A stretch of DNA of 64,000 nt from Chrysemys picta bellii (taxonomy: Eukaryota > Chordata > Testudines > Emydidae). Below, piece by piece: positions 1 through 12,500 of the stretch (position 1 is the stretch's first letter; every line of letters starts with the position of its first letter). The notes under the pieces were generated by a model. The model worked only from the letters and a program-made list of their open reading frames with translations. It did no database searches and was not told where the DNA came from. Position numbers and translations under genes: made by a program. The stretch lies in assembly GCF_011386835.1 (NCBI RefSeq), contig NC_088796.1:90317468-90381467 (forward strand), in the 5' to 3' direction.

Positions 1-156
1 CAATTTAATAGTTATTAAAATTTGGGCCAAATTTTGTAGCCCTCAGGCAAAAGTTATTTTCTTATCAATGGTAATTTTGTCTGACTGTACTATTTATGCC
101 TTAGCTTCCATAACTGTGACCAATTATGAGAAAATTATCTTTGTCTAGTCTTGTCT
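1..156. other. KIF27 intron, nothing recognised
   Basis: AT-rich intronic sequence at the window edge. No coding or repeat signature was recognised. Confidence 0.5.
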
Positions 157-390
157 AGTGGCTAAAACATAGGACTGAGATTCAGGAGATCTGTATTCTA
201 GCCTAGCTCTACCACAGACTTACTGCATAACCTTAGGTGAATCACTTAATGTCACTTGTTCCCTGTCCCATCCGTAAAACAAGAACAGTAATATTTACCA
301 ACATTACTGGAGAGTAGTGTCTCTTAATTCTTCAATATTTGTAAAGCTTTTTGAGATCTTTGGATGGAAGGAGTTATAGAAATGTCTGTT
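157..390 (+). repeat. MIR-like CORE-SINE, nearly full length
   Basis: Follows the MIR layout: a tRNA-related start (GTGGCTAAAACATAGGACTG), the CORE part around CTAGCTCTACCACAGACTTA and CCTTAGGTGAATCACTTAAT, a CCCATCCGTAAAACAAGAAC segment, and a tail with TTGTAAAGCTTTTTGAGATC. Divergence is high, as expected for an ancient amniote SINE. Confidence 0.7.
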
Positions 391-921
391 GTATTACAAT
401 ACTAAAAAGTTTAGAAGTGAAATCTTGGCGCTACTATATTCATTGAAGTTAATGGGAGCTTTGTCAATGGGACAGGATTTCAGCCTAAATATATAGGAAG
501 ATTGCCACCCTGATTCCTGTGTTAGCAATAGTGGAAACACTACTTGCCTCTCCATTTGGAGCATTTCGCAATAAAATAATTACGATGGTTTAGGCAATTG
601 CCTGGTAGCCAGAGGTCCATCAGATCACAAATGGAATATTCAGTATATTTCTGCTAAAATTGATTGTCTCATAAGATCCACAAATATTACCATTCCCTAA
701 AACTTATGAAGAAAATAAGTTGTAAATATTCCAAGTATGGGAGAATCAGTGCTGTTCTCCTCACTCTCCCTTTTCTGTCTTTATCCCATCTTATCTTCCC
801 TTCTCCTTCTCCCTCTGTTGATGCCTTGTGAGCAGGTCACTGAGTAATGTGACATAAAAGGTGAGTAAGCCAATTATCACCTTCTTCCTCTCTTGCTCCT
901 TCTCTTCCTTTTCTGCAATTT
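391..921. other. KIF27 intron, no clear feature
   Basis: Contains a short fragment near 440-470 (GAAGTTAATGGGAGCT) common to old reptile repeats; otherwise nothing recognised. Confidence 0.4.
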
Positions 922-1130
922 CTGGTGAGGCACAGGTAGTTTTTAACTTAACTAGCTACAGTGAGGTAAAAACTACCTGTGCCTTGTCTCCACTGGGGTT
1001 TTATGCTGAGATAGCTATGAAGATGAGAGAGCTGAAAACAGGTATTTTTTTTACATCAAAATGGATTTTACACGGAGATAGCTATCTCAGTGTAAAATCC
1101 ATTTTGATGTAAAAACACGCCTGTTTTCAG
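922..1130. mobile_element. Palindromic MITE-like element with two hairpins
   Basis: First hairpin: AGGCACAGGTAGTTTTTA (from 929) pairs with GTAAAAACTACCTGTGCCT (966-984). Second hairpin: CTGAAAACAGG at 1032 pairs with CCTGTTTTCAG ending at 1130, and the arms run almost unbroken to the centre GATAGCTATC near 1081. The second palindrome is about 99 bp. Layout fits a foldback MITE. Superfamily not determined. Confidence 0.6.
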
Positions 1131-1215
1131 TGAAGATAACACAAAGGTTAAGAGATTTGCCTAAATCATACATCAAGTCAGTGGCAGACCCAGGATTAGA
1201 ATTTGGGAATTCCTG
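1131..1215 (+). repeat. MIR/L2-type 3' tail fragment
   Basis: Contains AAAGGTTAAGAGATTTGCCT and GTGGCAGACCCAGGATTAGA, typical of the conserved MIR/L2 3' region. Confidence 0.6.
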
Positions 1216-1985
1216 GCTAACTTGTAAGTTCACTAAACCAACTCTTTCCATTTAAAATAAAAATAAAATCTATGAATCAAATAGTTTTTTAATGGCATTC
1301 ACAGGAATATGTGATTTGATTGGCACTTCCAATTGGATCAGAACTGTAAAAGTAAATTGCAGTACATATATGTGGTATTATCTGCAAATATCATATCATG
1401 TGCAACTGAATGTTGCCTGACACTTACCATTATAAGACCCTGTTTTCAATAGGCTATAAACTTTCCAAACTTAAAGCAGTTGGGCTAAAATTTTCCATGT
1501 TGGGTGTGTCTGATTTATTTATTTTAATTTCAGCTGAAACATTTCAGTCATTTTTGAGAATGAAGTTAGGGAAAAATACATTCTTTTTCTATGTTAAAAA
1601 GAAATTCTTACAAACGTTTAGCTGCGAAATTCTACTGCTACTGTGTTTTGGAGCAGGGACTTGAAATTTGGCAGGGGATTTCCCTGTTGTTCCCATGGAA
1701 AAAACATTCAAATCTGGCCAATTTTTAATCCTTTGAAAATTTGTCAGTTTGCACATGATCAGTGGAGACTTGTTAAGCATTTTCAGCTAAATTTCTCAAA
1801 GATTCCATGTATACTGAGACTGCTCCATCCTGGGGAATCCGGGTCTGAGCAAGATTTCCCCTGCAGCTGCTTCTCCCGGCTTCTATGAATCACTGGTGCC
1901 GGCACCAGAAGTAAGAGCAGGGAGACTGTCTCCATTGTGATCCTCCTGTTCATACGCAGGCAGCATGAGGAGGACATAGCTTGTC
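1216..1985. other. KIF27 intron, nothing recognised
   Basis: No splice-consistent coding frame and no repeat I can name. The small frames here overlap on both strands and are chance. Confidence 0.4.
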
Positions 1986-2400
1986 TATGGCTATGTCTAC
2001 ACTACATGCTTTTTTGGTGGCATGTAGAGTGTGTACTTGGGTATTCTCCCTCCCCGGGGCCTCCCAGCAGGGGTTTAAGTAGCAGTGTAGACAGTGAGGC
2101 ATGATTTAGGCAAGGAGAGTACAGACCTGCGTGAAGGGTGTGGCTATGTACCCAGCTACATAGCTTACACGGTTCTTTGCTCGCCCAAGCCAGGCCTTCC
2201 TGTCTACATTCCTATTTTTAGCTGCGTAGTGTCCTGCTGCCTCCCCACTGCTGGAGCGTTTTCCCACTACAGGAAAAGACTCTGGCAGTAGGGAAAGTCT
2301 CTGGCAGGGGGGGAAAGCAGTTCCCCACTGCAGGGAAAGACTCCGACAGCAGGGAAAGTCTCTGGCAAAGAACAGGCAGCAGGGAAAGGCTCAGATGGGT
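1986..2400. mobile_element. TA-type MITE start with internal short tandem repeat
   Basis: Starts with GGCTATGTCTACACTAC, the terminal motif shared with several elements in this window (for example 51363). Its right part (2270-2395) is a degenerate tandem array of a GGCAGTAGGGAAAGTCTCT-like unit of roughly 30 bp. The right terminus is not clear. Confidence 0.45.
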
Positions 2401-3298
2401 AAGAAAGATGCACTCAAAATAGGACAATATTATATATGTTTTATAATTAAATATCTTCATATTGACTGTCTTTTATTGACTGTCATATTAACTTCTCCAT
2501 TGTTAGTTACCCAGGTTTTGAAGGTGTTATGAAAGATGTGGATCTTGGTGAGGGATTTGAAGAAAGATCAGATAATTACTTTATGGATCAGTTCAGAGAT
2601 GATGGTTCCTGAATAAGGGGCAGTTTTGAACAATGCACAAAGATTCTTGTGGGAAAGGCAGAAAGTAGGTTCTCCAGATTAGCATCACTGGCAGAGTTGT
2701 GTGGGGCAGGCAAGATCAAACCAAAGTCCTGATCCTGCAAACGTTTATGTGCATACTTTTATTTGTATGAGTTCACTTACTTGAATGGAACTACGTGCTG
2801 AGCAAACATACACACCATGCTTTAGGATTGTAACTTCCATTTTGAATATCAATTTTGGCTGACTCATATTTTGTTCTTTTCCAGTTATGCATCAATAAAG
2901 CAAATATGGACTCATAAGTATCCCTCCAGCTCTTGTTAATCTTAAATAACATACCTGAGATGGGCTTTTCTGAAAGGGTTAATGACATGTTTTTAACAAG
3001 CCTTTTTGAAACTTGTTCGTTATGTGGTGCATATTTTTAGATCAATTTAATTAAAATTATATGTTTTAGAATTGAAAGATTTTGCAATCAGCTAACACCA
3101 CCATCAATTTTCTGTTTGAAGTTAGCCCTGGTGCATTGCATAAATTTATGCCTTGCAAGAGAATTTAGGATCAGTGTGCTACACCAAACACAGCACCCTG
3201 CTAATAGCTTTACCGTTCAAACCAATGTGTTTTTGGTTAGAGTAATGTAAATATAAGGTAGAGTTGGCACCTATTAGGTTTTTTTGTTTGTTTTTGAG
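2401..3298. other. KIF27 intron, nothing recognised
   Basis: Unique-looking intronic sequence up to the exon at 3299; no repeat or RNA gene seen. Confidence 0.4.
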
Positions 3299-3505
3299 AA
3301 TGAGAAAATGGTGGAGCAGCAACTCCTTATTGATCAGCTGAAAGATAAGTTAGAGAAGCTTACCGTGACTACAGCCTCAGTATCCAGAGATGCTTGTGGA
3401 GATGGGCCAGCTGCTGTGACATCTGCAAGAAGACCATATAGTGTGCCACTCACTAATAGTTTAGTACATTCCATTCATATGGCTCCAGGACTGGAGCCCC
3501 GAAAG
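3299..3505 (+). CDS. KIF27: KIF27 coding exon 1 of window
   Basis: 69 codons, phase 0 at both ends. The acceptor AG (3297-3298) follows a T-rich tract and the donor is AAG|GTAATG. The exon starts with NEKM and reads [16 protein letters not shown], the end of a coiled coil, then a non-helical linker ending in GLEPRK. No earlier exon was recognised in the 3.3 kb upstream. Confidence 0.95.
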
Positions 3506-6500
3506 GTAATGACTAAACACATTTTTTGTTTTTCTCCTTCATTTTGTAATTATTCTGATTTTGGTACAAGAGTTGAAAGGCGATACTAACAGTTGTATTG
3601 ACATTTTCTGCTTATATCCCATTAAGTGTGAAATGTTAATTTCTGATCTGTGGCAACGTACACAGCACCAATTTATCCAATGCAAATATATTTGTACAAC
3701 CTCCAGTACAAAGGGGCTGCACTCCTGAGTGGGCTTTTAGGTGCTACTAAAATATGAATAATTACTAATAATGCTATATTTATTCTGTACTAATTCCAAG
3801 AAAAGAGTGCTATGTACGTACTTGCCAGTATCCCATTCTGTAACAATTGGAACCAAATTCTCAAAGGTTTCTCCAAAAAGAAATCCAGAAAACTTGCACA
3901 ACCCCCCTCATTTTTAGCAGATTTATGTATGAAGTCCATTTGAAAAATCCGCTCTAAATATTCCTAGCTTTCTGCAAGTGACTTTGCACCTGGTTTTTAT
4001 TTTTGGGGTCTCTTGGAAGGTACACACCAGCCCTCCTACTTACTCATTGGCCCGAGTAATGGCTGGATTTCAAACTCGCAGGCAAATGATATTGGGTCAT
4101 ATAGAAGACCAAGATGAAGTCCTTCACTGCCATTTCTCTGATCATAGTGATGAAGAAGAAAGGAACACCGACAGCAAAAAGAAATCAGCATTTAGGTAAT
4201 CTTTTTGTTGTTGTTTTATTCAGTCTTTAAAGCTTTCATTCAAAAATAGATATTTAATGGGTATATTCCTACCAAATACTGGCATATCATGAAGCCAGTT
4301 TACAGTGTTTTATGTGAATTTGTAGAACCTCCTGACATCACAAAATAAGTTAACACAATAGGTATTGCTAATGACCTACTCTATTCCATTTAACATAGCT
4401 TTAGATTGAATGCCTCCTCACTTGAATAAATATGTCTTGCATAATGTGTCTTGAATAAATATGTCTACTTGCAGGACCTGAGGGAAGCAGGTGGTGGTAA
4501 AAGTAGATTTTAGCATGCAAGTCTTTGTAGATTCGGGACCTAGTGCATTAGGATTACATAATCTGGCATGACATTTTAAAAAAAACCAAATTTGGAATAT
4601 GGCTTGGTTTTTCTTTTTTTTTTCGTAGGCGCTCCATAAACCGCACATGGACACGAAAACAGGCTCTTCTTTGTTCTCCCCTTCAACTGGATGATCTACA
4701 ATTCCAAATGCACAAGTCCAATTTACCAAATGAAACCATACTGCAGACTGACACTGTCACAGGTAACAATTACAAATGGAAATTATGAGATACCAACATG
4801 CTTATGTCACACCATGAAAATTTACATTTTTAGTGTTGTTACAGTAAATTAATCTTTTCCATTCAAACATGCACTTTAAAATAAAAATACTTTTGATGTC
4901 CTAATTTGGAATTGTTTTTAAACACTTTTTTCTGAAGTACATGTGAAGTACATTCATGTTCTTACTGGTTGGTGCTTTAAAAATAATATATAGCATTTAT
5001 ATAGTGTGCCACATATCCAGAGCACTGTATAGATATTTAATTAATCCTCACAACACCTTTGTAAGTGATGGAGGTAAGTTGCATTATCCCTGTTTCACAG
5101 ATAAACTGAGACAGAAAAGTGAAGCAACTTGTAGAAGGCCACATGTGGCTGTAAGTACATTATTCTCACCCACTGATGCTCCAAAGGGGAATGTTAGCCA
5201 AGGATCTTTCTTTCTCAACTTAGTGCTCCTACTCTGTATCCTGTCCTGATTTTGTGCAGATGGCAGGTGATGAGGAAGAGACTCCCTGTATCCTGTCTTT
5301 CTGATTCCCTCCCCAGTGTATATGCAGAGAATAGGCCAGAATTTCGTCCTCTGGTAGATAGCATGTTCCAGATCTTTCTTCTCAGCATTGCCCCTTTCTT
5401 TCAAGGTGAAGAGATTGAATGCCTCCATAAGAGTCGTGTAATAAACATGCAGAAATTAAAGAATTCAGAGCTGAGACTCACCGAGGCCAAGAAAAAGATG
5501 AGAGAACTTGCACTTAATATCAAAATGAAGGAGGAACTCATTAAAGAAATAGTAAAAACAGGTAACTGACTTGTGTAAAGCACATTTGAATTAAAAACAT
5601 ATACAGTAGAACCTCAGAGTTGTGAACACCTCGGGAATGGAGATTGTTCGTAACTCTGAACTAAATGTTATGATCTTTCCAAAGTATACAATTGAACATT
5701 GACTTAATACAGCTTTGAAACTTTACTATGCAGAAGAAAAATGCTGCTTTTAACCATCTTAATTTTAAATGAAACAAGCACAGAAAGTTTCCTTATCTTG
5801 TCAATTTTTTAAACTTTCCCTTTATTTTTTAGTAGTTTACATTTAACACAGTACCATACTGTATAGTATTTGCTTTTTTTCTTTTGGCTCTGCTGCCTGA
5901 TTGTGTACTTCCAGTTACAAATGAGGTGAGTGGTTGACTGGTCAGTTCGTAACTCTGGTGTTCGTAACTCTGAGGTTCTACTGTACCAATGAAAGTAAGG
6001 ATTAGCTATTTAGTTGTCTGTAATTAATCTTGTTCAGTGGGGACTATTATAAAATATTTAAGTTTTTGTCACTTATGAATAATTGTTTACTAATTGTATT
6101 ATGATGGCACCTGGGGCCCTAGATGTGGGTTGGGGCCCCGCCATACATTCATTAAATACCTTCATTAAATATTTGGTGTGCTTTCCTAATTATTCTGTAA
6201 TTATCTCTGTACTTTTCCCATGTCATGTCCTATGGAGGGAATGTCCTTCTTGAACTTGGCTGTATTCAAATTCCTCTTGAAGATCTACTTCTACTTTGAC
6301 ACTTGCCAGAAACTAGCTGCCAATAATGACAAGAGTGTTACTGAGAATAGTCTATGTATATTTTTGGTAACTGGGTTATAAATACTTTGTACTATCAAGG
6401 TGAGGCCTATCAACATCTGGCATCTTATCTGTCTATTGTACTCCTTCTCCCACCTGTACCTGTTTGTTAGGGTATTCAATTGTGAATTCTTAGGGAAAGG

Positions 6501-9500
6501 AACTATGCCTTTTTTTCTGGTTGGAACAGGTCTGGTACGTTGTGGGTATTACCAGAAATAAATGCTAAGTAGTAATAAATTCTTTAGATGTGTAATTAAG
6601 GATTAGATTTTCATATGGAATTTGGAAATAGCGGGTTGGTTTTTTTTTTCAATAACACAATTTTTTCGAACAATTTTGTAATATTTTGTTTTTAAGGCAA
6701 TGATTCTCAGTCTGTAAGCAGGCAGTATTCTTTGACAATAACTAAACTGGAACATGAAGGTGAGCAAGCCAAGATGGAATTAGCTGAAACACAAAAGCAA
6801 CTTCAGGAGCTGGAGAACAAGGAGTTGAGAGACGTCGCTGAGAAAGCCAAGTTACAAAAAGAGTTTCGGAAGAAAATGGATGCAGCTAAATTAAAAGTGC
6901 AGGTAGTTTTGATTTTTGTCGTTAGGAGTTATAAATTACTGCTGTATCCCATAGAACACTTAGGGCCTAACCATCTGCTCTGTTGAACAAGTTTTATGCC
7001 AATGTGACTCCATTGAAGTCAGTGGAATTGCAGTAGATAATCAGGCCCTTAATGTACCAATAGATGGTACTTGAATGTATCTAACAATATCCTTATGTGA
7101 GAAGTGTATTTTCTTACTAGAAAGGTGGACAAAAAAGAGATTATTGGTATTTGGCAGTAGGTAAGAATGTAGGGAGAAGGTTTGCAAATCAATTTAAAGC
7201 AATCTGCTTTGTAGCACAAGGCTTCTATCAAAATGCCACACAAAATCCTAAATCTTTGCAAATATCAGTGGACTTGTTTACTGGTATCTGTCCTAAGATG
7301 TGTTTTTGTTTCTTTAAGTGTTCATGCTTTTAGACTGAAATATGCTATGTGAATTCAGGTCTTACAGAAGAAGCAACAGGACACTAAGAAGTTGGCATCA
7401 TTATCCACCCAAAATGAGAAACGGGCTACAGAACTTGAGCAGACTGTGAATCATATGAGGCATCAGCAGGCCCAGCTACAGAAAAGACTGCGAGAGGAGA
7501 GTGAAAAAAAGAAAATTCTTGAGGCAGAGATTGCACAGGACCAACAGCAAATCAAAGTAAAAGGCTTTCTTTTCTGTACAATGGATAAGCATATAGTACA
7601 ATTTCACCCCGTTACTTTCTCATAGATCATGATGCATAACTGTAAGGCTTCCGATAAATACAAGGAATGCCTTTCAAGATAGGAAAAATGAAGAATACGC
7701 ATAAAAAATCTTTTCTCCTACAATTTTTACAAATTACTTTCTTCTTCTTCATGCGTTTTTATTTTACTATCCACCTCCTATCATTATAATACAGCTTCCA
7801 TTAGTGGAATGAAAATCTTAGATCTTTTATATACCTACATGGGCTCCTTCAGAAAAAAACTAAATTTGATGACAATAGACTCAACGAGGCCAGAAAAAAT
7901 AGTTTTATCTTCTTACTTACAGGAACTTCAGTTAAAGACAGAGCAACAGCAGAAAATTCTCAAACTTAAAAATGAAGAGATTGCTGCTTTTAAAAAGAAG
8001 AAAAACTCGGCAGGAACTTCGCAGCAGTTACAGGTAGCTAATTTATTCCAAATTTGGTGGGCTGTGAGAAGCAAGGGGCGGGGAGACAAAACTCATCTTC
8101 CCCCACCCCAGCTCTTGATTAGCCTTGTGGGGGAGGAGGGAAGATTCTGTTTGCTATTGGCAGAAATTGTACTCAAATCAATTGTTAGATGCCCTTTTTC
8201 CTTGAAACAGGGATAAATTGGCCACCAGAGGTAAAGAGAGAGGTAATCCTCCAGCAAGGAGCTGGAATAACTTCTGCCTGCCTGCCCTTGCTCTCAGTGA
8301 TGGTTTTAATTTGGCTTTATTGTGGTACAATGAACTTAGTTTCTGGTTGGCACAGGGGTTTAAGGTTTCTGCTGTACTTTCTTAAAGGCTCTGGATTGCA
8401 GCTGATTGTCGCTCAGAGTTGTAAAAGTCTTTTGCCAGCAGCTGGGAGGGGTATTTTACCCTTTCCTTTGGTCATCCACTAGGTGAGGCTAGCTGGTGGG
8501 TTGGAGGGTGATGAATTTTTTTTTTTTTTTTTCACCCAAATGTAGACAGTTTCAAGGTTCTCTTCATAGAGCTTCTGTTACTTGTGGCAACTTTCGTGTA
8601 GCAACCTCTGTGACAGTGCCACCTAGATTATTCCAAGCCTGAACATAGGACCAAAAGTGAATGGGCAACCAAGTGCAGTGAGTGATAGGATGGGATGTAG
8701 AAAGCCTTTAAGACTGAGAACAAATTAGAGGCATCATTGTCTGTGTCCAGCTCTTCATGAGGGAAGTTGCCTATGGTCAGTATTCTCTCGAATCTCTGCA
8801 GTATTGGCTGCTCTGGCATTAGGAGGGTTGGGAGCTAAAATAGCCAGCTTTTTGGCTCTAGATGCTATTTTCAGTACTTCGTTGAATTTACGAGCTTCCC
8901 TTTCCCCAGTGCAATTCAGTTAAGTTTGAGAGAGGCTAGATGGATTTTAACCATTTATTGAAAACTACAATAGAATCCAAATATGTGATCCTGAGCTACA
9001 CTACAGAAAGTAAAGTAAAGAATCTCACTCCCTGCTGGTGGTCCGGGGAGGCAGATGCACCTTCCTCTCTGTTCAGAGTCTGTCACCTCTCCACCACAAA
9101 GATCAGCTGTAACACTCCCCCGTTGATCTTAAGTTATGCATGCACCTTGTGATGGCCACAAGCAGGGCTTAAATTCAGCCAGAGCTGTCCGGAGTGGAGC
9201 TCCAGTAAATATTTTCAAAGCCCTGAGCCCTGGTGCAGTCAGTGTGTGGAACTCTTTGCCAGAGGATGTTGTGAAGGCCAAGGGTACATCTATGCTACCC
9301 GCCGGATCGATCCCCGATCGCTCTGCCGTCAACTCCGGAACTCCACCACGGCAAGAGGTGGAAGTGGAGTCGACGGGGGAGCGGCGGCCTTCGATCCCGT
9401 GCCGCGAGGACGTGAAGTAAGTGATTCTAAGCCGATCTAAGATAGGGTTACCATACTTAACAAATAAAAAAAGAGGACCCTCCACAGGGTCCTGGCCCCG

Positions 9501-12500
9501 CCCATTTCCCACCCCAGCCCCGCCCCAACTCCGCCCCTTCCCCGACCCCGCCCTAACTCCGCCCCCTCCTCCCTCCCACTCCCAGCCACGCAGAAAGGGC
9601 TGCCCGAGCGCTACCAGCTTCACGGTTTGCCGGGCAGCCTCCAGACCCTGCGCCCCCGGCCGGCGCAACTGGAGCCTGGGACGGGAAGCGCCCAGCCGGG
9701 GGCGCAGGGTCTGGAGGCTGCCTGGCAAACCGTGAAGCCGGTAGCGCTTGGGCTTCGGGCAGCTCCCTTGTCTCCGGACCCTGCGCCCCCAGCCGGGCAC
9801 TTCCCCTCCCGGGCTCCGGCGGTGCAGGGTCCGGAGGCATGGGGGCTGCCCGAAGCCGGTAGCGCTCAGCTCTTAAACAGAGTTGGGGAGGAGCAGAGCC
9901 GCCGCGGCCGGAGGCTCTGCTCCTCCCCTGACTCTTCAGCTCTGTTTAAGAGCCGAGCTGCCCCAGTGCTACCGGCTTCGGGCAGCCCCCGTGCCTCCGG
10001 ACCCTGCGCCACCGGAGCCCAGGAGGGGAAGTGCCCGGCCGGCGGCTGGGGTCCGGAGGCAAGGGGGCTGCCTGAAGCCCATAGCGCTCGGGCAGCTCGG
10101 CTCTTAAACAGAGCCGAAGAGTCAGGGGAGGAGCAGAGCCGCCGCGGGAGGGGAAGTGCCCGGCCGGCATTTTCCCGGACATGTTCGGCTTTTTGGCAAT
10201 TCCCCCTGGACGGGGGTTTGATTGCCGAAAAGCCGGACATGTCCGGGAAAAACCGGACGTATGGTAACCCTAATCTAAGATACGTCGACTTCAGCTACGC
10301 TAATCTCGTAGCTGAAGTTGCGTATCTTAGATCGAATTCCCCCCCCCCCCCCCCTGTAGACCAGGCCCTAGAGTATAACAAGGTTAAAAAAAGAACTAGA
10401 TAAATTCATGGAGCCATCAATGGCTATTGGCCAGAATGGACAGGGATAGTGTCTTTTAGCCTCTGTTTGCCAGAAGCTGGAAATGGGCGACCGAATCACT
10501 TGAAGGACCCAGCATTGGCCCCTGTCGGAAAACAGGATACTGGGCTAGATGGACTTTTGGTCTGAGCCACTACGGTCGTCCTTGTGTTTTTATGTCACAT
10601 ACACAGCATGTCCAGACATGCCCAATCATGGTTCCCTCTACTGCCAGAAAATGTGAAATGCATGCTAATAAGATAAACATTAAAATAAGGAGGACAAAGG
10701 TGCCTCACCCTGGGGACATAGGAGCATCTAAGGGGTGGCCTGTTGGAGCTCTCCAGTCCCCTAACATTGATTAAACCTGTTCAAAACAAGCCTTCAGTAG
10801 GACTTCACTTGGGCATAAGGTCCAAGCTAGCAGACCTTGATGTAGGACCAGTGCACTAGTTTTCTGACTTTGGTTGTTAATGTAGCTTTTAGCTTCTCAT
10901 TTTCTTCTCAATTGCTGTTTTCTGACAAGTAAATAGTCTCGATGAAATGTAATGTAACACCCTGTACCTGAGCTATACAAGTGTTATTAGGAAAATAACA
11001 TGTATTTCAGCAAGGGCTGTCTTATACGGACATGTGCATTGCAGACTTTGCAATGTAATACTGCTGTGGTTTTCCAAATTTCTCCAACCAAATAACTTAA
11101 TTATCTTGAGTTCCAAATCAAGATTCTGTTGTAGAGTTACTGTTAACACTAAGAATGTCAATTTTGGATTAAGTTATAGAAATCTGAAATTGACAGAATT
11201 ATTATTCTAGATGAGAAAATACTGTACTTAAAGAATGCTGCACAAAGGAGGTACTTTTGAGCCCTGACTAATACTATGTATCTCTGAATTATTTTTTGAA
11301 ATGTAGAAACAGGAAGAGCAAAGGAAATGGTTAGATGAAGAACTAGAGAAGATTCTGCATCAACATCAAGAATTAGCAGAACTGGAAGAAGACTTAAAGA
11401 AAAGAGAAGCTATCATAAACAAGAAAGAAGCATTGTTACAAGAGAAGAGCCATTTGGAAATCAAGAAACTAAGATCTAGCCAGGTGCTCTATATAATACT
11501 GTTTAGCTATTATTACAGTACCATTGTTTGAGAGTCCAGATAAAACATATTAGAAAGAGAAGCAGCAGTATGGGTCTCATGTAATCTGATTTCTATCCCT
11601 GGTATTGTCACTGTAATCTCAAGCAAGCTAATCTGTTTTTCTGTACCTCCATTTCTCTGACTTTTTAAATTGGGGATAATGTAGAATAATATTTCTTCAC
11701 CTTCTGTAAAACACTTTTTTGAGTTCTGGAGTCAAATTCCTTTATGTAAGTGCAAAGTATTATACTTTGTAAAATTTGGTTGATCCCTTTGCAATTTGAA
11801 AACAAAATATCTTTTTTGGCTATTATTTGGCTTTAAAAGCAAAAATGAATAGAAATTTAAACACAGATTTCTTAATAGCAGGTGTCTTTATAACAGGGGA
11901 TGACTAAATTATGATTTAACTTTCTGTATGTAGAAAGTTGAAGTTGAGTGTTTCTTCACTTTTATAGCTAGTAGTAAATATTTATATTATGATAGTGCCC
12001 AAATAGCATTGGGGCCCCATTGTGCTAGGTGCTCTACAAACATGGAAAAGAGACCGTTCCTACCCTGAAGGGCCTGCAATCTAAAGTATGTACAGTTTGG
12101 TTAATTATGGGTAGCATTTTTGTATCATTTGTGGATTTGGGGTTTTTTTAGGCTTTAAACAAAGATAGCTTGAAATTCTCTACCCGCCTGAGTATGTTGG
12201 ACAAGGAATTGTGTGATAAAAGTGTGCAGCTCCAGACCAGTGCCAGTGAAGAGAAGAGACAGATTTTGGAAGAAGTTCAGGTTCTTCAGAAAGAAAGGGA
12301 CCAGCTGCTCAGAAGAAGAAATAGTGTGGATGAAAAACTTAAAGATGGTAGAGTGTTGTCCCCTGAAGTAAGTAAAAACAGCCATTAGCTACTGTTAGTT
12401 ACTATTTTATAATATAACACACTAATCATGATCTAAACATATTTCCAAATATCAGATAAACTAGAATTGAGAAATTGGAACTGTTTTTGTTAAAATATTA

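Larger units (their letters stand above)
9236..10595 (+). mobile_element. CR1 LINE 3' end, split by a nested insertion
   Basis: The outer sequence is a CR1 3' region in + orientation. Left part 9236-9280 reads GTGTGGAACTCTTTGCCAGA and right part 10371-10595 reads GGGCTAGATGGACTTTTGGT and GAAAACAGGATACTGGGCTA. The two parts join naturally once 9281-10370 is removed. 5' truncated. Confidence 0.8.

Noticed and set aside
861..3298. An additional KIF27 exon upstream of 3299
   Set aside because: Small frames here lack acceptor/donor pairs in matching phase and show no coiled-coil or KIF27 similarity.
9163..9225. Tiny hAT-like element (CAGGGCTTAAATTC ... CAAAGCCCTG)
   Set aside because: The ends are inverted, but the 8 bp flanks (GCCACAAG and AGCCCTGG) do not match, so an insertion could not be supported.
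9627..10403. Open frame of 258 codons, Pro/Ala/Arg-rich
   Set aside because: It lies in the minisatellite-like interior of the hAT element at 9443-10272 and runs across its boundary.
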